The notes: a model not told the origin generated them from the letters alone. 64,000 nucleotides of DNA from Patiria pectinifera (GCA_029964075.1 CM057148.1:31055916-31119915), one strand, 5' to 3'. Positions 35,510-45,521 are shown, counted from the first letter of the stretch. Numbers and translations: made by a program.

Positions 35510-36423
35510 AACGGGAGACCTGCGTTTACCACAGATAAACCTCCTCCCATACCCGCGGAGTAGACTGTTACCCGATATACCCTACGACTTTTTATTTAAC
35601 GACGAAAATGTTTTACAAAAAACTATAAACGATCTTATAAAAGCGTACGAAGACGATAGTCTAGAATCCGTTTTAGAATCAAACAAAAGAAAAGGAGCTC
35701 TTATAGCTGAACAGCGAGAGTTGATTTTAGCCGCCATGTCTTCAGTGATAGAAAGAGAAATCTTTGAAGGTGAGGAACTGGCTTTAAAGTTTATTGAAGG
35801 AGAAATGGGTACGAGTGAGTTGAGCGAGTTGAGAGATGGTAGAGAAGCAAGGGGTGATTATAAGAGGAAGTCTTATCGTGACGGGTGATGATTGAGATTT
35901 TATTCCTCCGAGTCATTTAGAGCCGTTACCACTCGGAAGTAGCGGCTCGGTCATCATACCACTGGGGTGGTACGACGTCAATTGGTTCGATTTCATTTTA
36001 AATTCTATACCTGAGGTAAGTTTTCGAATATTAAGAGAATCTAAAAAGGTGACGTTGGTGATAACCGACTTGAATCTCAAATTTCGCTTGAACAGAGAAG
36101 TATCTCGATTACTCAATTTACCCAAAGGAAGACTGGTACCCAAAGTGGTTAATACGGGGTCTTACGACGTTAATCCGTGTAATTTTTTGTTTATTCGCTG
36201 CCCGCAATTAAGTACGAGTGAAAACTTGTTTAATGGTCGTCCTTATGACATCTTAAAAATCGTACCCGTGGCTAAGCGCAAACCCGATATTGATAGAGCC
36301 AAGGGATTCAAAAAACTTAAAAACGGTTTAATCGACAAACTGACATTTTCTATCAGCGGTGAAAAAGGACAGGTATTCAATAGTAAGGGTGAGGGTATCT
36401 TTACCGAGTTAGAGGTCTTTTAA
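35510..36423 (+). pseudogene. Putative Polinton minor capsid/penton-like protein, frameshifted
   Basis: The first readable part runs from about 35565 to a TGA at 35886-35888 (PDIPYDFLFNDENVL, then acidic and helical with LILAAMSSVIEREIFEGEE). The second frame is open from 35896 to TAA 36421-36423, with IPLGWYDVNWFDFILNSIPE, LNLPKGRLVP, CNFLFIRCPQLSTSENLF, KIVPVAKR and a C-terminal DKLTFSISGEKGQVF. The latter resembles the short beta-strand end often seen in capsid-associated proteins. One frameshift between 35886 and 35896 separates the parts. Order after the ATPase region and the beta-rich C-terminus suggest a minor capsid or penton role; this is inference. Confidence 0.5.
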
Positions 36424-36449
36424 TTTTAAAATCGTTTTATATTATAAAC

Positions 36450-36956
36450 ATGAGTTTACAACCGAATATTTATCCCGATATTACAGGGGTGCAGGATAGC
36501 AACGAGACAAAAGTGTACAGACTTAAACAGATTGAAGAGATTCGATCTCTAATCTTGAAAAAGAGAAACCACCGAGAGCGCACTTATAAAAAAAAAATAA
36601 AGAGAATGATCGACACTATTATCTACGTAGAGCTAGGAGTTGAAGGATTGGGGGCTATAGCGGGGGCTGTCAGTATTCCCTCTCTCTTGGGAATCGTATC
36701 AACCCCCGTTGGATTGGTGCTAGAAGGAACGTTTATAGGCGCTTTTGGTGTAGACATTCTGCTTAGAATCGCGTGTAAGCGATTATCCGCCAAGCTGAAA
36801 AACCACGACCAGATTAAAATATCAGCGGACTCTAAACTTAACACGATTGAAGAATACGTGTCTCAAGCCATCAACGACGGAGATATATCGCACGAAGAGT
36901 TCCTATTGATTACGAGAGAGCTCGCAAAATTTAACGAGCTTAAGCCAAAAAATTAG
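36450..36956 (+). CDS. Polinton hydrophobic-core protein, intact, 168 residues
   Basis: The best-preserved gene of the element, unbroken from ATG to TAG. A charged N-terminal helix (VYRLKQIEEIRSLILKKRNH) is followed by two apolar helices with many Gly/Ala (LGAIAGAVSIPSLLGIVSTP and VGLVLEGTFIGAFGVDILL). A soluble C-terminal helical part follows (KNHDQIKISADSKLNTIEEY, SQAINDGDISHEEFLLITRE). The last resembles an EF-hand-like helix pair without clear calcium ligands. Proteins of this layout recur in Polinton-like elements of marine invertebrates; none has a role known to me. It might act in membrane penetration or assembly, which is speculation. Confidence 0.65.
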   Translation: MSLQPNIYPDITGVQDSNETKVYRLKQIEEIRSLILKKRNHRERTYKKKIKRMIDTIIYVELGVEGLGAIAGAVSIPSLLGIVSTPVGLVLEGTFIGAFGVDILLRIACKRLSAKLKNHDQIKISADSKLNTIEEYVSQAINDGDISHEEFLLITRELAKFNELKPKN

Positions 36957-37105
36957 AACAAAGACCAGTACAAAGCTTCAAAAAAATAAAAAAAACAATT
37001 CAGACTTTGAAAAAAGAAGTTAAAAAACGGGTAGACGAACAGTTGACAAAACAAAAAAAAATATTATCGAAAAACTTACAAGTTCGAATTCTCGGTAAAT
37101 AAACA
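36957..37105 (+). pseudogene. Lysine-rich continuation after the 168-residue ORF
   Basis: Frames after the TAG read KKEVKKRVDEQL and KILSKNLQVRILGK up to 37101. This may be the old C-terminus of the preceding protein, cut off by a frameshift, or a small basic DNA-packaging protein. Confidence 0.35.
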
Positions 37106-37204
37106 TTATGAAAGCGATCCACCGAGTTATACATCAATACACTCTATATCACTTATTGTAGTGTTCATAGTACTTTTTAAGGCTTTATCAAATTGATTTT
37201 ATGT

Positions 37205-37573
37205 CACCTAAAATAAATCTCTGGCTCGTTCATTGTCTAATCTAACGACGTTGTGATAACAAGCTGCTATTACTTGGATCGTTTGACGCATCCGTTTCCC
37301 ATCAATGTTTTGTGATGAACGAGCTCGTTATATTTATTGATAGTTTTTCGAACGTCTTCTGGGTCTTGCTCTGGAGTTTAAAATCAACTTCTTGAGATTT
37401 TTCTTTTGATTCTTCTTTACAAAGGAACAATTGATACATTGTCCTTGCGCATTTTCTGCCGAAAAATCAAAGTAACTCGAGATTATTTCGCCGCAGGTTT
37501 TACAAATTAGAAATCCATTCTCGATGAAAATCTGGTGATCGCACTTATCCCCAGGTTGCGGAGTATTCCATCT
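37205..37573 (-). pseudogene. Zinc-ribbon transcription-factor fragment (TFIIB/VLTF3-like)
   Basis: On the minus strand, the sequence reads CDHQIFIENGFLICKTCGE then QGQCINC, giving Cys/His-x-CxxC-x-CxxC spacing near 37450-37545. Further on (37210-37290) lie GKRMRQTIQVIAACYHNVV and a charged end, similar to the cyclin-like repeat of TFIIB (a basic stretch followed by AAC-Y). At least two frameshifts or stops separate them. A late transcription factor would fit a virus-like element that needs its own gene switching. VLTF3-like rather than TFIIB-like cannot be excluded. Confidence 0.45.
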
Positions 37574-37609
37574 ATTTAATAAACTCTCAATGAAAATGAT
37601 TGTATTTTT

Positions 37610-37885
37610 TAAATAAAAAAATTAAATACCGCCCTCTGTTTTTTTATTGAACAGCACCTATATCTTTATAAAATTGATATCACATCCCTTAGCATTCATA
37701 AATAGCGCCCTCTGTTTCTATCGGTAAATTAACCCATTATCATAAAAATTAAATACCGCCCTCTGTTTATAATTGATATCCCTCACCACCCAAAAATTGC
37801 GAACTCTATTGATTTTTTATTATAATTGAACTTGGATAAAACGATCATTTATACGTTCTCTTTACTTGATATTCATAGATTATAA
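37610..37885. repeat. Repeated phrase AAATACCGCCCTCTGTT
   Basis: Three or four copies of a loose unit with (C/G)CGCCCTCTGTT near 37627, 37706 and 37753. No gene. Confidence 0.55.
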
Positions 37886-37889
37886 TTTA

Positions 37890-38395
37890 TACAGTTAAAA
37901 GCCACCGTAAAAAAACACTCAGAGTGGCTGTTTCGTTGTTATTTAAAATAGCTCATTTTAATAGCTTTTCTTACATCTAAATGTATACAGTTAAAAGCCA
38001 CTCAGAGTGGCTTTTTCGTTGTTATACAAATTAGCTCATTTAAAAAGCTTTTCTTACATTCTAATTCATACCGTAAAAAAAACACTCAGAGTGGCTTTTT
38101 CGTTGTTATACAAATTAGCTCATTTAAAAAGCTTTTCTTGCATCTTAATTTATACCCTTAAAAAACACTCAGAGTGGCTTTTTCGTTGTAATTCAAATTA
38201 GCTCGTTTAAATAACTTTTCTTACATCTTAATTTATGCCGTAAAAAAACACTCAGTGTGGTTTTTTGTTGTTATTGAAATTAGCTCATTTAAATAGATTT
38301 TCTTACATCTTAATTTATACCGTTAAAAAACACTCGCAGAGGGGCTTTTTCGTTGTTATTCAAATTAGCTTATTTAAATATCTTTTTTGGTATGT
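37890..38395. repeat. Tandem array of hairpins, six copies of about 80-95 bp
   Basis: Each copy holds an AAA-CACTCAGAGTGG-TTTTT hairpin, the best being AAAAGCCACTCAGAGTGGCT (about 37992). It is followed by TTCGTTGTTAT, (A/T)AGCTCATTTAAA and CTTTTCTTACAT. The stem with an A tract before and a T tract after looks like a transcript 3'-end structure. It directly follows the converging viral genes. Confidence 0.8.
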
Positions 38396-38514
38396 CATAC
38401 ATCAACAGGGTTTTTACTTAACGCCACACTGGCCACAGTTGCAAAGCAAAACATGTGTCCATTTTGATCCTACTTCTAAATTACTTTTAGAATAGTTTAG
38501 AAAATGCATCAGTG

Positions 38515-38625
38515 TTGGAGCAAAGGCTTTGACCCTCAAGGCCAAGGCCAAGGCTTTGACCCTCAAGCCTCGAGGCCAAGGCCAAGGCTTAACCCTCAAG
38601 GCCAAGGCCAAGACCAAGGCCCTGT
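38515..38625. repeat. GGCCAAGGCCAAGGC repeat
   Basis: Short tandem repeats of GGCCAAGGC with CTTTGACCCTCAAGCC; the same family occurs at 39545-39690. Confidence 0.75.
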
Positions 38626-38685
38626 TTTATGAAATGACCACTGATATAGAACTAATTATATTCACATGAGTGACACATCATCACG

Positions 38686-38996
38686 CAAGGGCGGATCCAA
38701 AACACAATTTTGGGGGGGGAGAAATTTTGGTCCCCCCCAAAAAGTGGGTCAAAAAAAAATTACGGCTTGGGCTTCGGGGCCCGCTGAAGGGCCCCGAACA
38801 ATTTTTGGATTCGAGATGCGCTGTGGTGCGATTTGTGGCAATTTCTGACCATTTTATCCGATGCTTTTTGAGGAAAAGATGGTGGTGTACTCATTGCCTG
38901 CCTTTATTACGACGTCACATTAAAAAAATAGTTTCGTGGGTTTTTTTGAGGGGGGGGGGAGCATGGCCCCTTTTGGCCCCCCTGGATCCGTCCTTA
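38686..38996 (+). mobile_element. hAT-type MITE, copy 1
   Basis: 311 bp with ends CAAGGGCGGATCCA and its inverse, flanked by TCATCACG / TCGTCACG (38678-38685, 38997-39004), an 8-bp duplication with one mismatch. C and G runs sit inside each end. Copies 2 and 3 are at 55789 and 62707. Confidence 0.85.
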
Positions 38997-39004
38997 TCGT
39001 CACG

Positions 39005-39540
39005 AATTGCTCGTTACGAAGAACAACATTTCTTTAATTGCAATCAACATGCTCGAATAGGCCTACACCGTTTTATGACTACACTGTATCTATTAAAGTA
39101 TAAGTTCAGGTCTTCAATATGGTTTAACTAAACAAAATAATGATTTACTTCTATATTGACACACAATTCTCCCAAGTGTAACAAAAGGGGGATCCAAGAA
39201 ACTGATTTGGGAAATGTTTAGTTGCTGGCCCAACGTGGTCAGAAATATCAGCATTATCTAAAACAGATACATGCAAATCGTTAGCTCTTATCGGGGAGAC
39301 ATATACAACCAATCAGATCTATTCCATAGTTATATGCAATTAAAGTGATCACCTCATTAGCCTCACAAGTGTACGGAATATTTTTGCAGCAAATCTACTA
39401 CAATGGTAACAAAATGTGATGCTACAAAAATGGAAGTGTGCCAACACACAAATCTATAGGGTGCTTCCCTCCTTCATGGTAATACGATTAAAATGGTAAC
39501 AGCAAAATTTCGAACAGATTTATCTGGAAAATGCAAAAAT
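39005..39540. other. Polinton interior, nothing recognised
   Basis: AT-rich sequence without ORFs or clear repeats. Confidence 0.4.
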
Positions 39541-39544
39541 CTAT

Positions 39545-39690
39545 GGGCCTTGAAGAACCTTGACTCAAAGGCCCTGAACCCTCAAGGCCAAGGCCAAGGT
39601 TTTTGCCCTCAAGCCTCGAGGCCAAGGCCAAGGCCCTAAAATCCAGCCTTAAGGCAGCCTTAAGGCCAAGGCCCAGCATCAAGGCACTAC
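39545..39690. repeat. GGCCAAGGCC repeat, second block
   Basis: Same words as 38515-38625, including CTCAAGCCTCGAGGCCAAGG. The two blocks flank the MITE and a 500-bp stretch and could be ends of one older insertion. Confidence 0.7.
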
Positions 39691-39746
39691 ATCACTGATA
39701 TGCATTTTATTTTTTCTGAAGAAGGTTAAGGGTAGGCAACAGTGAA

Positions 39747-40405
39747 CTAATTGCGGATACTTCTTGGTGAGGTCGTAAAAGTCTCCGTGTATTTTTGCCC
39801 AAGTTCTTTTACCTTACAATTGTTTTTCAACCAAGTGTTGAAGTTTGGTGAAATTACCTTCCCCCTTTTCTTATCCCGCCGAAAGGTTTTAAATGATATT
39901 TCCAACCAGTGTCCCGTATTAGCTGCATTTCTGAGAGCCCCATTTTCAGACATTTTATACATTTTAGTACATGACTTTACACACCCCTCCAAATCAGATA
40001 AACTCCTTCCCATATCAACTACGGTTACGCGAGGGACAACCCTGTAATTACCTCCCTGTTGCCTGTTATAATTTTCTTTAATTTCATGATACATTTCTTT
40101 TTGATCAACAGTCTTTCTAACTACAGGTCTGTCGGGCTGATCCGCCTCCATCTCGTCTTCGGGATCGATATACATTTTTAAAGTTGGTAATGGAGGCGGA
40201 TTGACTAAATCAGGCGTTTGTGATAAAACCTGTTTAAGTTCATCAAGCCGTCCAGTATCCAAAAGTGCTTTCGCATTCTTCAATTGCTGTGTCAGCTCTC
40301 CTAATTTGGCAACGATCTATTTACCCACAGTGTTGACCAAGCTGTTTTCTAATCTGACGGAATCTTGCCCGAATGTGACTTCTACAACACTAGATGGAAG
40401 TTCAT
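39747..40405 (-). pseudogene. Unrecognised conserved-looking exon, one nonsense codon
   Basis: A minus-strand exon of about 220 codons. It starts after an acceptor CTATTTTGCTTCAG (exon top 40405) and runs to a stop at 39747-39749. The only break is TAG at 40317-40319. Features: DELPSSVVEVTFGQDSVRLE, a coiled segment (IVAKLGELTQQLKNAKALLD), a proline patch (LVNPPPLP), PDRPVVRKTV, VVDMGRSLSDL, NGALRNAANTGHWLE and FNTWLKNNCKV. The codon pattern and near-intact frame make it a real former gene. I do not know the family. It lies inside the Polinton boundaries but between repeat insertions, so it may be a Polinton gene or part of another element carried in. Confidence 0.5.
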
Positions 40406-40639
40406 CTGAAGCAAAATAGGAAAATAGGCCTTAATAAGTAAATTTCGTTACATACATAACATACAGTAATAATAATTATAATTTGGGAGGCTAATCATCC
40501 TCACTCGCAGCTGGCATGCTGAATTGTGAAGGACGCGACTACAACGTAGTCGGGCCGCTGACACGTAAAGGCGCCTATGGCTGCTGGCCACCTTGACCCA
40601 TATTACCACGTAGCCCAGCCTGAAATCGAAAGTGTTTGA

Positions 40640-41195
40640 TTTTTCCGGAGGAAGAAAATCCTATGGTATTCCATATGTGCCAACGGCGTCGCATTTTTTT
40701 TTTTTTTTTTTGGCGTTGCATTTTTTATTCTTTTTTTGGCGTCGCATTTTGTTTTTTTAATTTGGCGTTGTATGTTTTTGGGGTTTTTTTGCCGTATCAT
40801 GTTTGTTTGTTTTTGGCGTCGCATTTTTTTCTTATTTGTGGCGTTGCATTTTTTTTTTTTTTTTTGGCGTCGAATTTTTTTCGGGGGGGGTCGTCTATGA
40901 GGCGCCCTTTATGACTTTATTACGAAACCAATATATATAGAACAAAACCAATATATATTGAACGAAACAAATATATATGGAACGAAACCAATACATATAT
41001 AACGAGAAACAAATATATATGAAACGAAACCAATATATAGAGAAAGAGAAACAAATATATATAGAACGTAACTCCAATATATATAGAATGAACTTCAAAT
41101 ATATATGCAGAACGAGAAACAAATATATATAGAACGAAAACCAAATATATATGGAACGTAAATCCAATATATATAGAACGTAACTTGCAAAAATT
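40640..41195 (-). repeat. Left arm of a large foldback: inverted copy of the 41.5-44-kb array
   Basis: Reads TATGTGCCAACGGCGTCGCA, then GGCGT(C/T)GCATTTTTT units, GAGGCGCCCTTTATGACTTT and repeated GAACGAAACCAATATATAT. These are the inverse of the end of each unit in the array that starts at 41520. Confidence 0.8.
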
Positions 41196-41385
41196 AGCTT
41201 TATTTTTTTGGCCAGTCTAACCGTTGAGGTACGAGAACACAGTAAAGTACATTACACATTGGAAACCAGGCTAGACACGAGCCATTTAAAGAAAAATAAC
41301 TTTTTTTTAAAAGGAAATGTTGTGATTTTTTTTTTGGGGGGGGGGGGTTAGGACATAATATGACATCTGCATATGAGTTTAAGTG

Positions 41386-43993
41386 TTTATAATGTATTTC
41401 GTGTAAATCATAAGGGGATTTGGCCGAGTTTTTTTTAATCACTCAGATTTTGGAAGTACATCTAGCAGAATTTGGCATTGACCTTATGGTCACCCTGAAT
41501 TGAGTCCATTTGCTACTTGCTTCGTTTTATATAACTATTACAATTCTCGTTCGATATATTTTTCTCGTTCTATATATATTTGAGTTTCGTTCTATATACA
41601 TTGGATTTACGTATTATATATAATTGATTTTCGTTCTATATATATATTTGTTCCTCGTTCTATATATATATTGGTTTCGTTCTATATATATATTTGAAGT
41701 TCGTTCTATATATATTGGAGTTACGTTCTATATATATTGGATTTACGTTCTATATATATTGGATTTACGTGCTATATTTATTTGTTTCTCGTTCTAAATA
41801 TATTGGTTTCGTTCCATATATATTTGTTTCTCGTTCTATATAATTATATTGGTTTCGTTCCATATATATTTTTTTCGTTCAATATATATTGGGTTCGTTC
41901 TATATATATTGGTTTCGTTCTATATATATTGGTTTCGTTCGAAATATATTTGTTTCGTAATAAAGTCATAAAGGGTGCCTCATAGACGCCCCCCCCCCAA
42001 AAAAAAAGAAATGCGCCGCCCAAAAAAAAATTCGACGCCAAAAAATAAAATGCGACGACAAAAAAAAAATGCGACGCCAAAAAAAAAGATGACGCCAAAA
42101 AAAAAAAATGCGACGCCGTTGGCACATATGGAACATCATAGAAAACCAGAGGGCCCGGAGAAAAACCCTCGTGGCACAGGAAAAAACCGAGGATTCGAAC
42201 CGTGGTCACCTTTGTGAGAGGTGAACGCTTTATGCCACTTTATAATGTATTTCGTGTAAATCATAAGGGGATTTGGCCGAGTTTTTTTTAATCACTCAGA
42301 TTTTGGAAGTACATCTAGCAGAATTTGGCATTGACCTTATGGTCACCCTGAATTGAGTCCATTTGCTACTTGCTTCGTTTTATATAACTATTACAATTCT
42401 CGTTCGATATATTTTTCTCGTTCTATATATATTTGAGTTTCGTTCTATATACATTGGATTTACGTATTATATATAATTGATTTTCGTTCTATATATATAT
42501 TTGTTCCTCGTTCTATATATATATTGGTTTCGTTCTATATATATATTTGAAGTTCGTTCTATATATATTGGAGCTACGTTCTAAATATATTGTAGTTACG
42601 TTCTATATATATTGGATTTACGTTCTATATATATTGGATTTACGTGCTATATTTATTTGTTTCTCGTTCTAAATATATTGGTTTCGTTCCATATATATTT
42701 GTTTCTCGTTCTATATAATTATATTGGTTTCGTTCCATATATATTTTTTTCGTTCAATATATATTGGGTTCGTTCTATATATATTGGTTTCGTTCTATAT
42801 ATATTGGTTTCGTTCGAAATATATTTGTTTCGTAATAAAGTCATAAAGGGTGCCTCATAGACGCCCCCCCCCCCAAAAAAAAAAAGAAATGCGCCGCCCA
42901 AAAAAAAATTCGACGCCAAAAAAAAAAATGCGACGACAAAAAAAAAATGCGACGCCAAAAAAAAAGATGACGCCAAAAAAAAAAAATGCGACGCCGTTGG
43001 CACATATGGAACATCATAGAAAACCAGAGGGCCCGGAGAAAAACCCTCGTGGCACAGGAAAAAACCGAGGATTCGAACCGTGGTCACCTTTGTGAGAGGT
43101 GAACGCTTTATGCCACTTTATAATGTATTTCGTGTAAATCATAAGGGGATTTGGCCGAGTTTTTTTTAATCACTCAGATTTTGGAAGTACATCTAGCAGA
43201 ATTTGGCATTGACCTTATGGTCACCCTGAATTGAGTCCATTTGCTACTTGCTTCGTTTTATATAACTATTACAATTCTCGTTCGATATATTTTTCTCGTT
43301 CTATATATATTTGAGTTTCGTTCTATATACATTGGATTTACGTATTATATATAATTGATTTTCGTTTTATATATATATTTGTTCCTTGTTCTATATATAT
43401 ATTGGTTTCGTTCTATATATATATTTGAAGTTCGTTCTATATATATTGGAGTTACGTTCTAAATATATTGTAGTTACGTTCTATATATATTGGATTTACG
43501 TTCTATATATATTGGATTTACGTGCTATATTTATTTGTTTCTCGTTCTAAATATATTGGTTTCGTTCCATATATATTTGTTTCTCGTTCTATATAATTAT
43601 ATTGGTTTCGTTCCATATATATTTTTTTCGTTCAATATATATTGGGTTCGTTCTATATATATTGGTTTCGTTCTATATATATTGGTTTCGTTCGAAATAT
43701 ATTTGTTTCGTAATAAAGTCATAAAGGGTGCCTCATAGACGCCCCCCCCCCCAAAAAAAAAAGAAATGCGCCGCCCAAAAAAAAATTCGACGCCAAAAAA
43801 AAAAATGCGACGACAAAAAAAAAATGCGACGCCAAAAAAAAAGGTGACGCCAAAAAAAAAAAAATGCGACGCCGTTGGCACATATGGAACACCATAGAAA
43901 ACCAGAGGGCCCGGAGAAAAACCCTCGTGGCACAGGAAAAAACCGAGGATTCGAACCGTGGTCACCTTTGTGAGAGGTGAACGCTTTATGCCA
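41386..43993 (+). repeat. Three tandem copies of an 853-878-bp unit with a tRNA-like SINE end
   Basis: Unit starts (AATGTATTTCGTGTAAATCA) at 41391, 42244 and 43122. Each unit contains about 20 degenerate copies of CGTTCTATATATATTGG(A/T)TT, then GCGACGCCAAAAAA-type runs and a 3' part with GGATTCGAACCGTGGTCACC. Copies 2 and 3 have one more internal subunit than copy 1, explaining 853 against 878 bp. They are over 95% alike, so the amplification is recent. ORFs here are repeat translations. Confidence 0.9.
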
Positions 43994-43995
43994 CC
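43890..43995 (-). repeat. tRNA-derived SINE-like end (third copy)
   Basis: On the minus strand: GGCATAAAGCGTTCACCTCT, then an anticodon-like loop CTCACAA, GGTGACCACGGTTCGAATCC (B box GGTTCGAATCC), followed by CTGTGCCACGAGGG and TTTTTCTCCGG. This is the 3' half of a tRNA-like head plus body as in many invertebrate SINEs. Equivalent ends lie near 42115-42238 and 42995-43116. Confidence 0.65.
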
Positions 43996-44652
43996 CTAGC
44001 ATATTGGGTATCTGATGTATACAAAACAAACGTTATAAGCGTTTATAGTTACCCCTGAAAGTTGGTGTGATGTTTCCCTGGGATGCTTTGCCAAAGTTGG
44101 TAGATTAGCTGTCCTGTATTTGGAAATGAAGCTTAACAGTGTGATGTCGATTGTTGTTTCTTGTATACACAGTGCTGTGACGTGGCTGTTTTTTCGTCTT
44201 GGAGGCTTGATGATATGATCAGACCCCACCTTATATAGTCAATCCGACTGGCCGTCCGCTATATGAGGGCATTTGGCTTTATATAGGATCTAAAATTAGC
44301 AGACCATTGTTTGCTTCTGACGTATGCTGACGTATAGTACGCCCATGCATTTCTTAAATTAACCAAACATTGTTTGCTTCTGACGTATGCGATGGGTCAT
44401 ATGCGGGCTGCCCCAACTAACAAAAACAATTCACGGCCCATTGAATTTCAATAGGTGTTTATCCAAACTGCAGAATTGCAGTGTCACCCAGAGTCACTTC
44501 ATATATTTGCAAGTCAAGGTTGAAGAAGACTTGTATGAGCCGTATTTATACAGATATTTTTTTTTTTTGTAACACAAGATCAAACATGAGAAATACATCT
44601 TAAAAAAGTTAAGAGACAAAAGCAAGACTGAGAGAGATATTGAGAGAGATAT
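43996..44652. other. Polinton right part before the terminal repeat
   Basis: No gene. A direct repeat of ACCATTGTTTGCTTCTGACG at 44302 and ACATTGTTTGCTTCTGACG at 44367. AGAGAGATATTGAGAGAGAT lies near 44632. Confidence 0.5.
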
Positions 44653-44776
44653 TGGGGATTTGGTCTGGTGTCCTCCACCCTTGCAGGTAAAAAGGGGGGC
44701 CTATATTTTAAAATATTGATCCTATACCCCCACCCACACCTATGGTGAAGTCTGGTACCCACCCCTTATACCTACT
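44653..44776 (-). repeat. Polinton right terminal inverted repeat
   Basis: Inverse of 27708-27830, ending CCTTATACCTACT. It is followed by CATCT (44777-44781), the right target duplication, and then by the polypyrimidine tract and acceptor of Ig exon 3. Confidence 0.88.
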
Positions 44777-44815
44777 CATCTCAGCGATTTCCGTTTTGTT
44801 ATATTTTCTGCTTAG
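44777..44815 (+). promoter_or_regulatory. 3' splice site of Ig exon 3, truncated by the Polinton
   Basis: Only 39 bases of host intron remain between element and exon: CATCTCAGCGATTTCCG, a T-rich tract and CTTAG. A branch-point-like CTCAT (44775-44779) bridges the junction, its first two bases coming from the element. Confidence 0.65.
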
Positions 44816-45166
44816 GCCTAGCTTCGAATGCTTCCATTGTGATAATGGATTTCTTGACCGGTTATACGGTTGACATCGACTACGGGCTACTCTGCGTACA
44901 GCCAGGTACTAAAAGAACCTTCGAGTGTACAGTCCCGGATACCAAGCCTGGTATCTGGAACATAACATGGCTGTTGGGAGAGGAAGAGTGGCAAGATGAT
45001 TCCATTGAAGAGGTCGTCGTCCACACAGGTGAATTGGTTGACGTGAGCAGCAGGTACACTGTGTCCAACCTCCAGAAGGACGGTAGCTTGGCCAACCTGA
45101 CCTGCCAGGCTCAGGATATGAAGGACGATTTCTTAAACGTCACTGTCCAGATCAAGTTTTGCCCAG
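44816..45166 (+). CDS. Ig receptor exon 3: second immunoglobulin domain
   Basis: A 351-nt exon, acceptor TTCTGCTTAG, donor AGGTAAATG, phase 1-1, 117 codons. Ig core residues are the Cys in TFECTVPD, the Trp in IWNITWLLG and the Cys in LANLTCQAQD. A further Cys sits in YGLLCVQPG near the start and another in KFCPG at the end. Sequons NIT, NLT and NVT lie in the domain. The acceptor lies only 39 bases after the right end of the Polinton that fills intron 2. Confidence 0.85.
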
Positions 45167-45521
45167 GTAAATGTGACGATACTGTTTTCTTCTTTTGTTT
45201 TTATTTGGTTTGCCAAAAAGAAAAGAAGAAACTCCACAACAAAACCTAGGAGTCTCAGCAAAAACAACTATATCAGTCCTCCCCCTCAGCTTCCCTTCCT
45301 CAAACGGCTTACGCGATTTTGAGAATGCTGAGAATCCCTAAGTATTAAGTCAAATTATCCACACCTTAAGACAACACTTTCGATGATCACCTCAATGGGA
45401 ATCTCATTTCTCATGTAATTCTTGCCAAGACAATTGGAATGTCAAAGTCAAGCTAAATCTTTAAACGAGAATAGGTCTGATGTTGCAAAATATAAAGCAG
45501 TCTCTTTTATTTCTATTGCAG

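Larger units (their letters stand above)
27708..44776 (+). mobile_element. Maverick/Polinton-type virus-like element, degenerate, 17 kb
   Basis: Ends are inverted copies starting AGAAGGTATAAGG and ending CCTTATACCTACT, so the element begins AG and ends CT as Polintons do. It is flanked by CATCT (a 5-bp duplication; Polintons usually make 6 bp, and TCATCT can be read on both sides with a one-base shift). The length of 17,069 bp is in the family range. It carries protein-primed DNA polymerase B, major capsid, packaging ATPase and other genes, mostly from left to right, all damaged. I found no retroviral-type integrase or adenovirus-type protease. The right 7 kb is mainly later insertions. It lies in intron 2 of the Ig receptor, same orientation. 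Confidence 0.88.

Noticed and set aside
37992..38015. Histone-mRNA-type 3' stem-loop
   Set aside because: The stem and loop sequences do not fit the histone consensus and no histone gene is near.
37890..38395. CRISPR-like array
   Set aside because: The spacing is regular, but spacers are themselves repeated and the DNA is animal; it is a tandem hairpin repeat.
42180..42238. A tRNA-Val gene on the minus strand
   Set aside because: Only the anticodon arm and T-arm half fit; the 5' part and acceptor stem are missing, and the sequence is part of a tandem SINE-like repeat.
40603..43965. Many 80-120-residue ORFs rich in Tyr/Ile/Phe or Lys
   Set aside because: Repeat translations of the AT-rich array and poly-A/T tracts.
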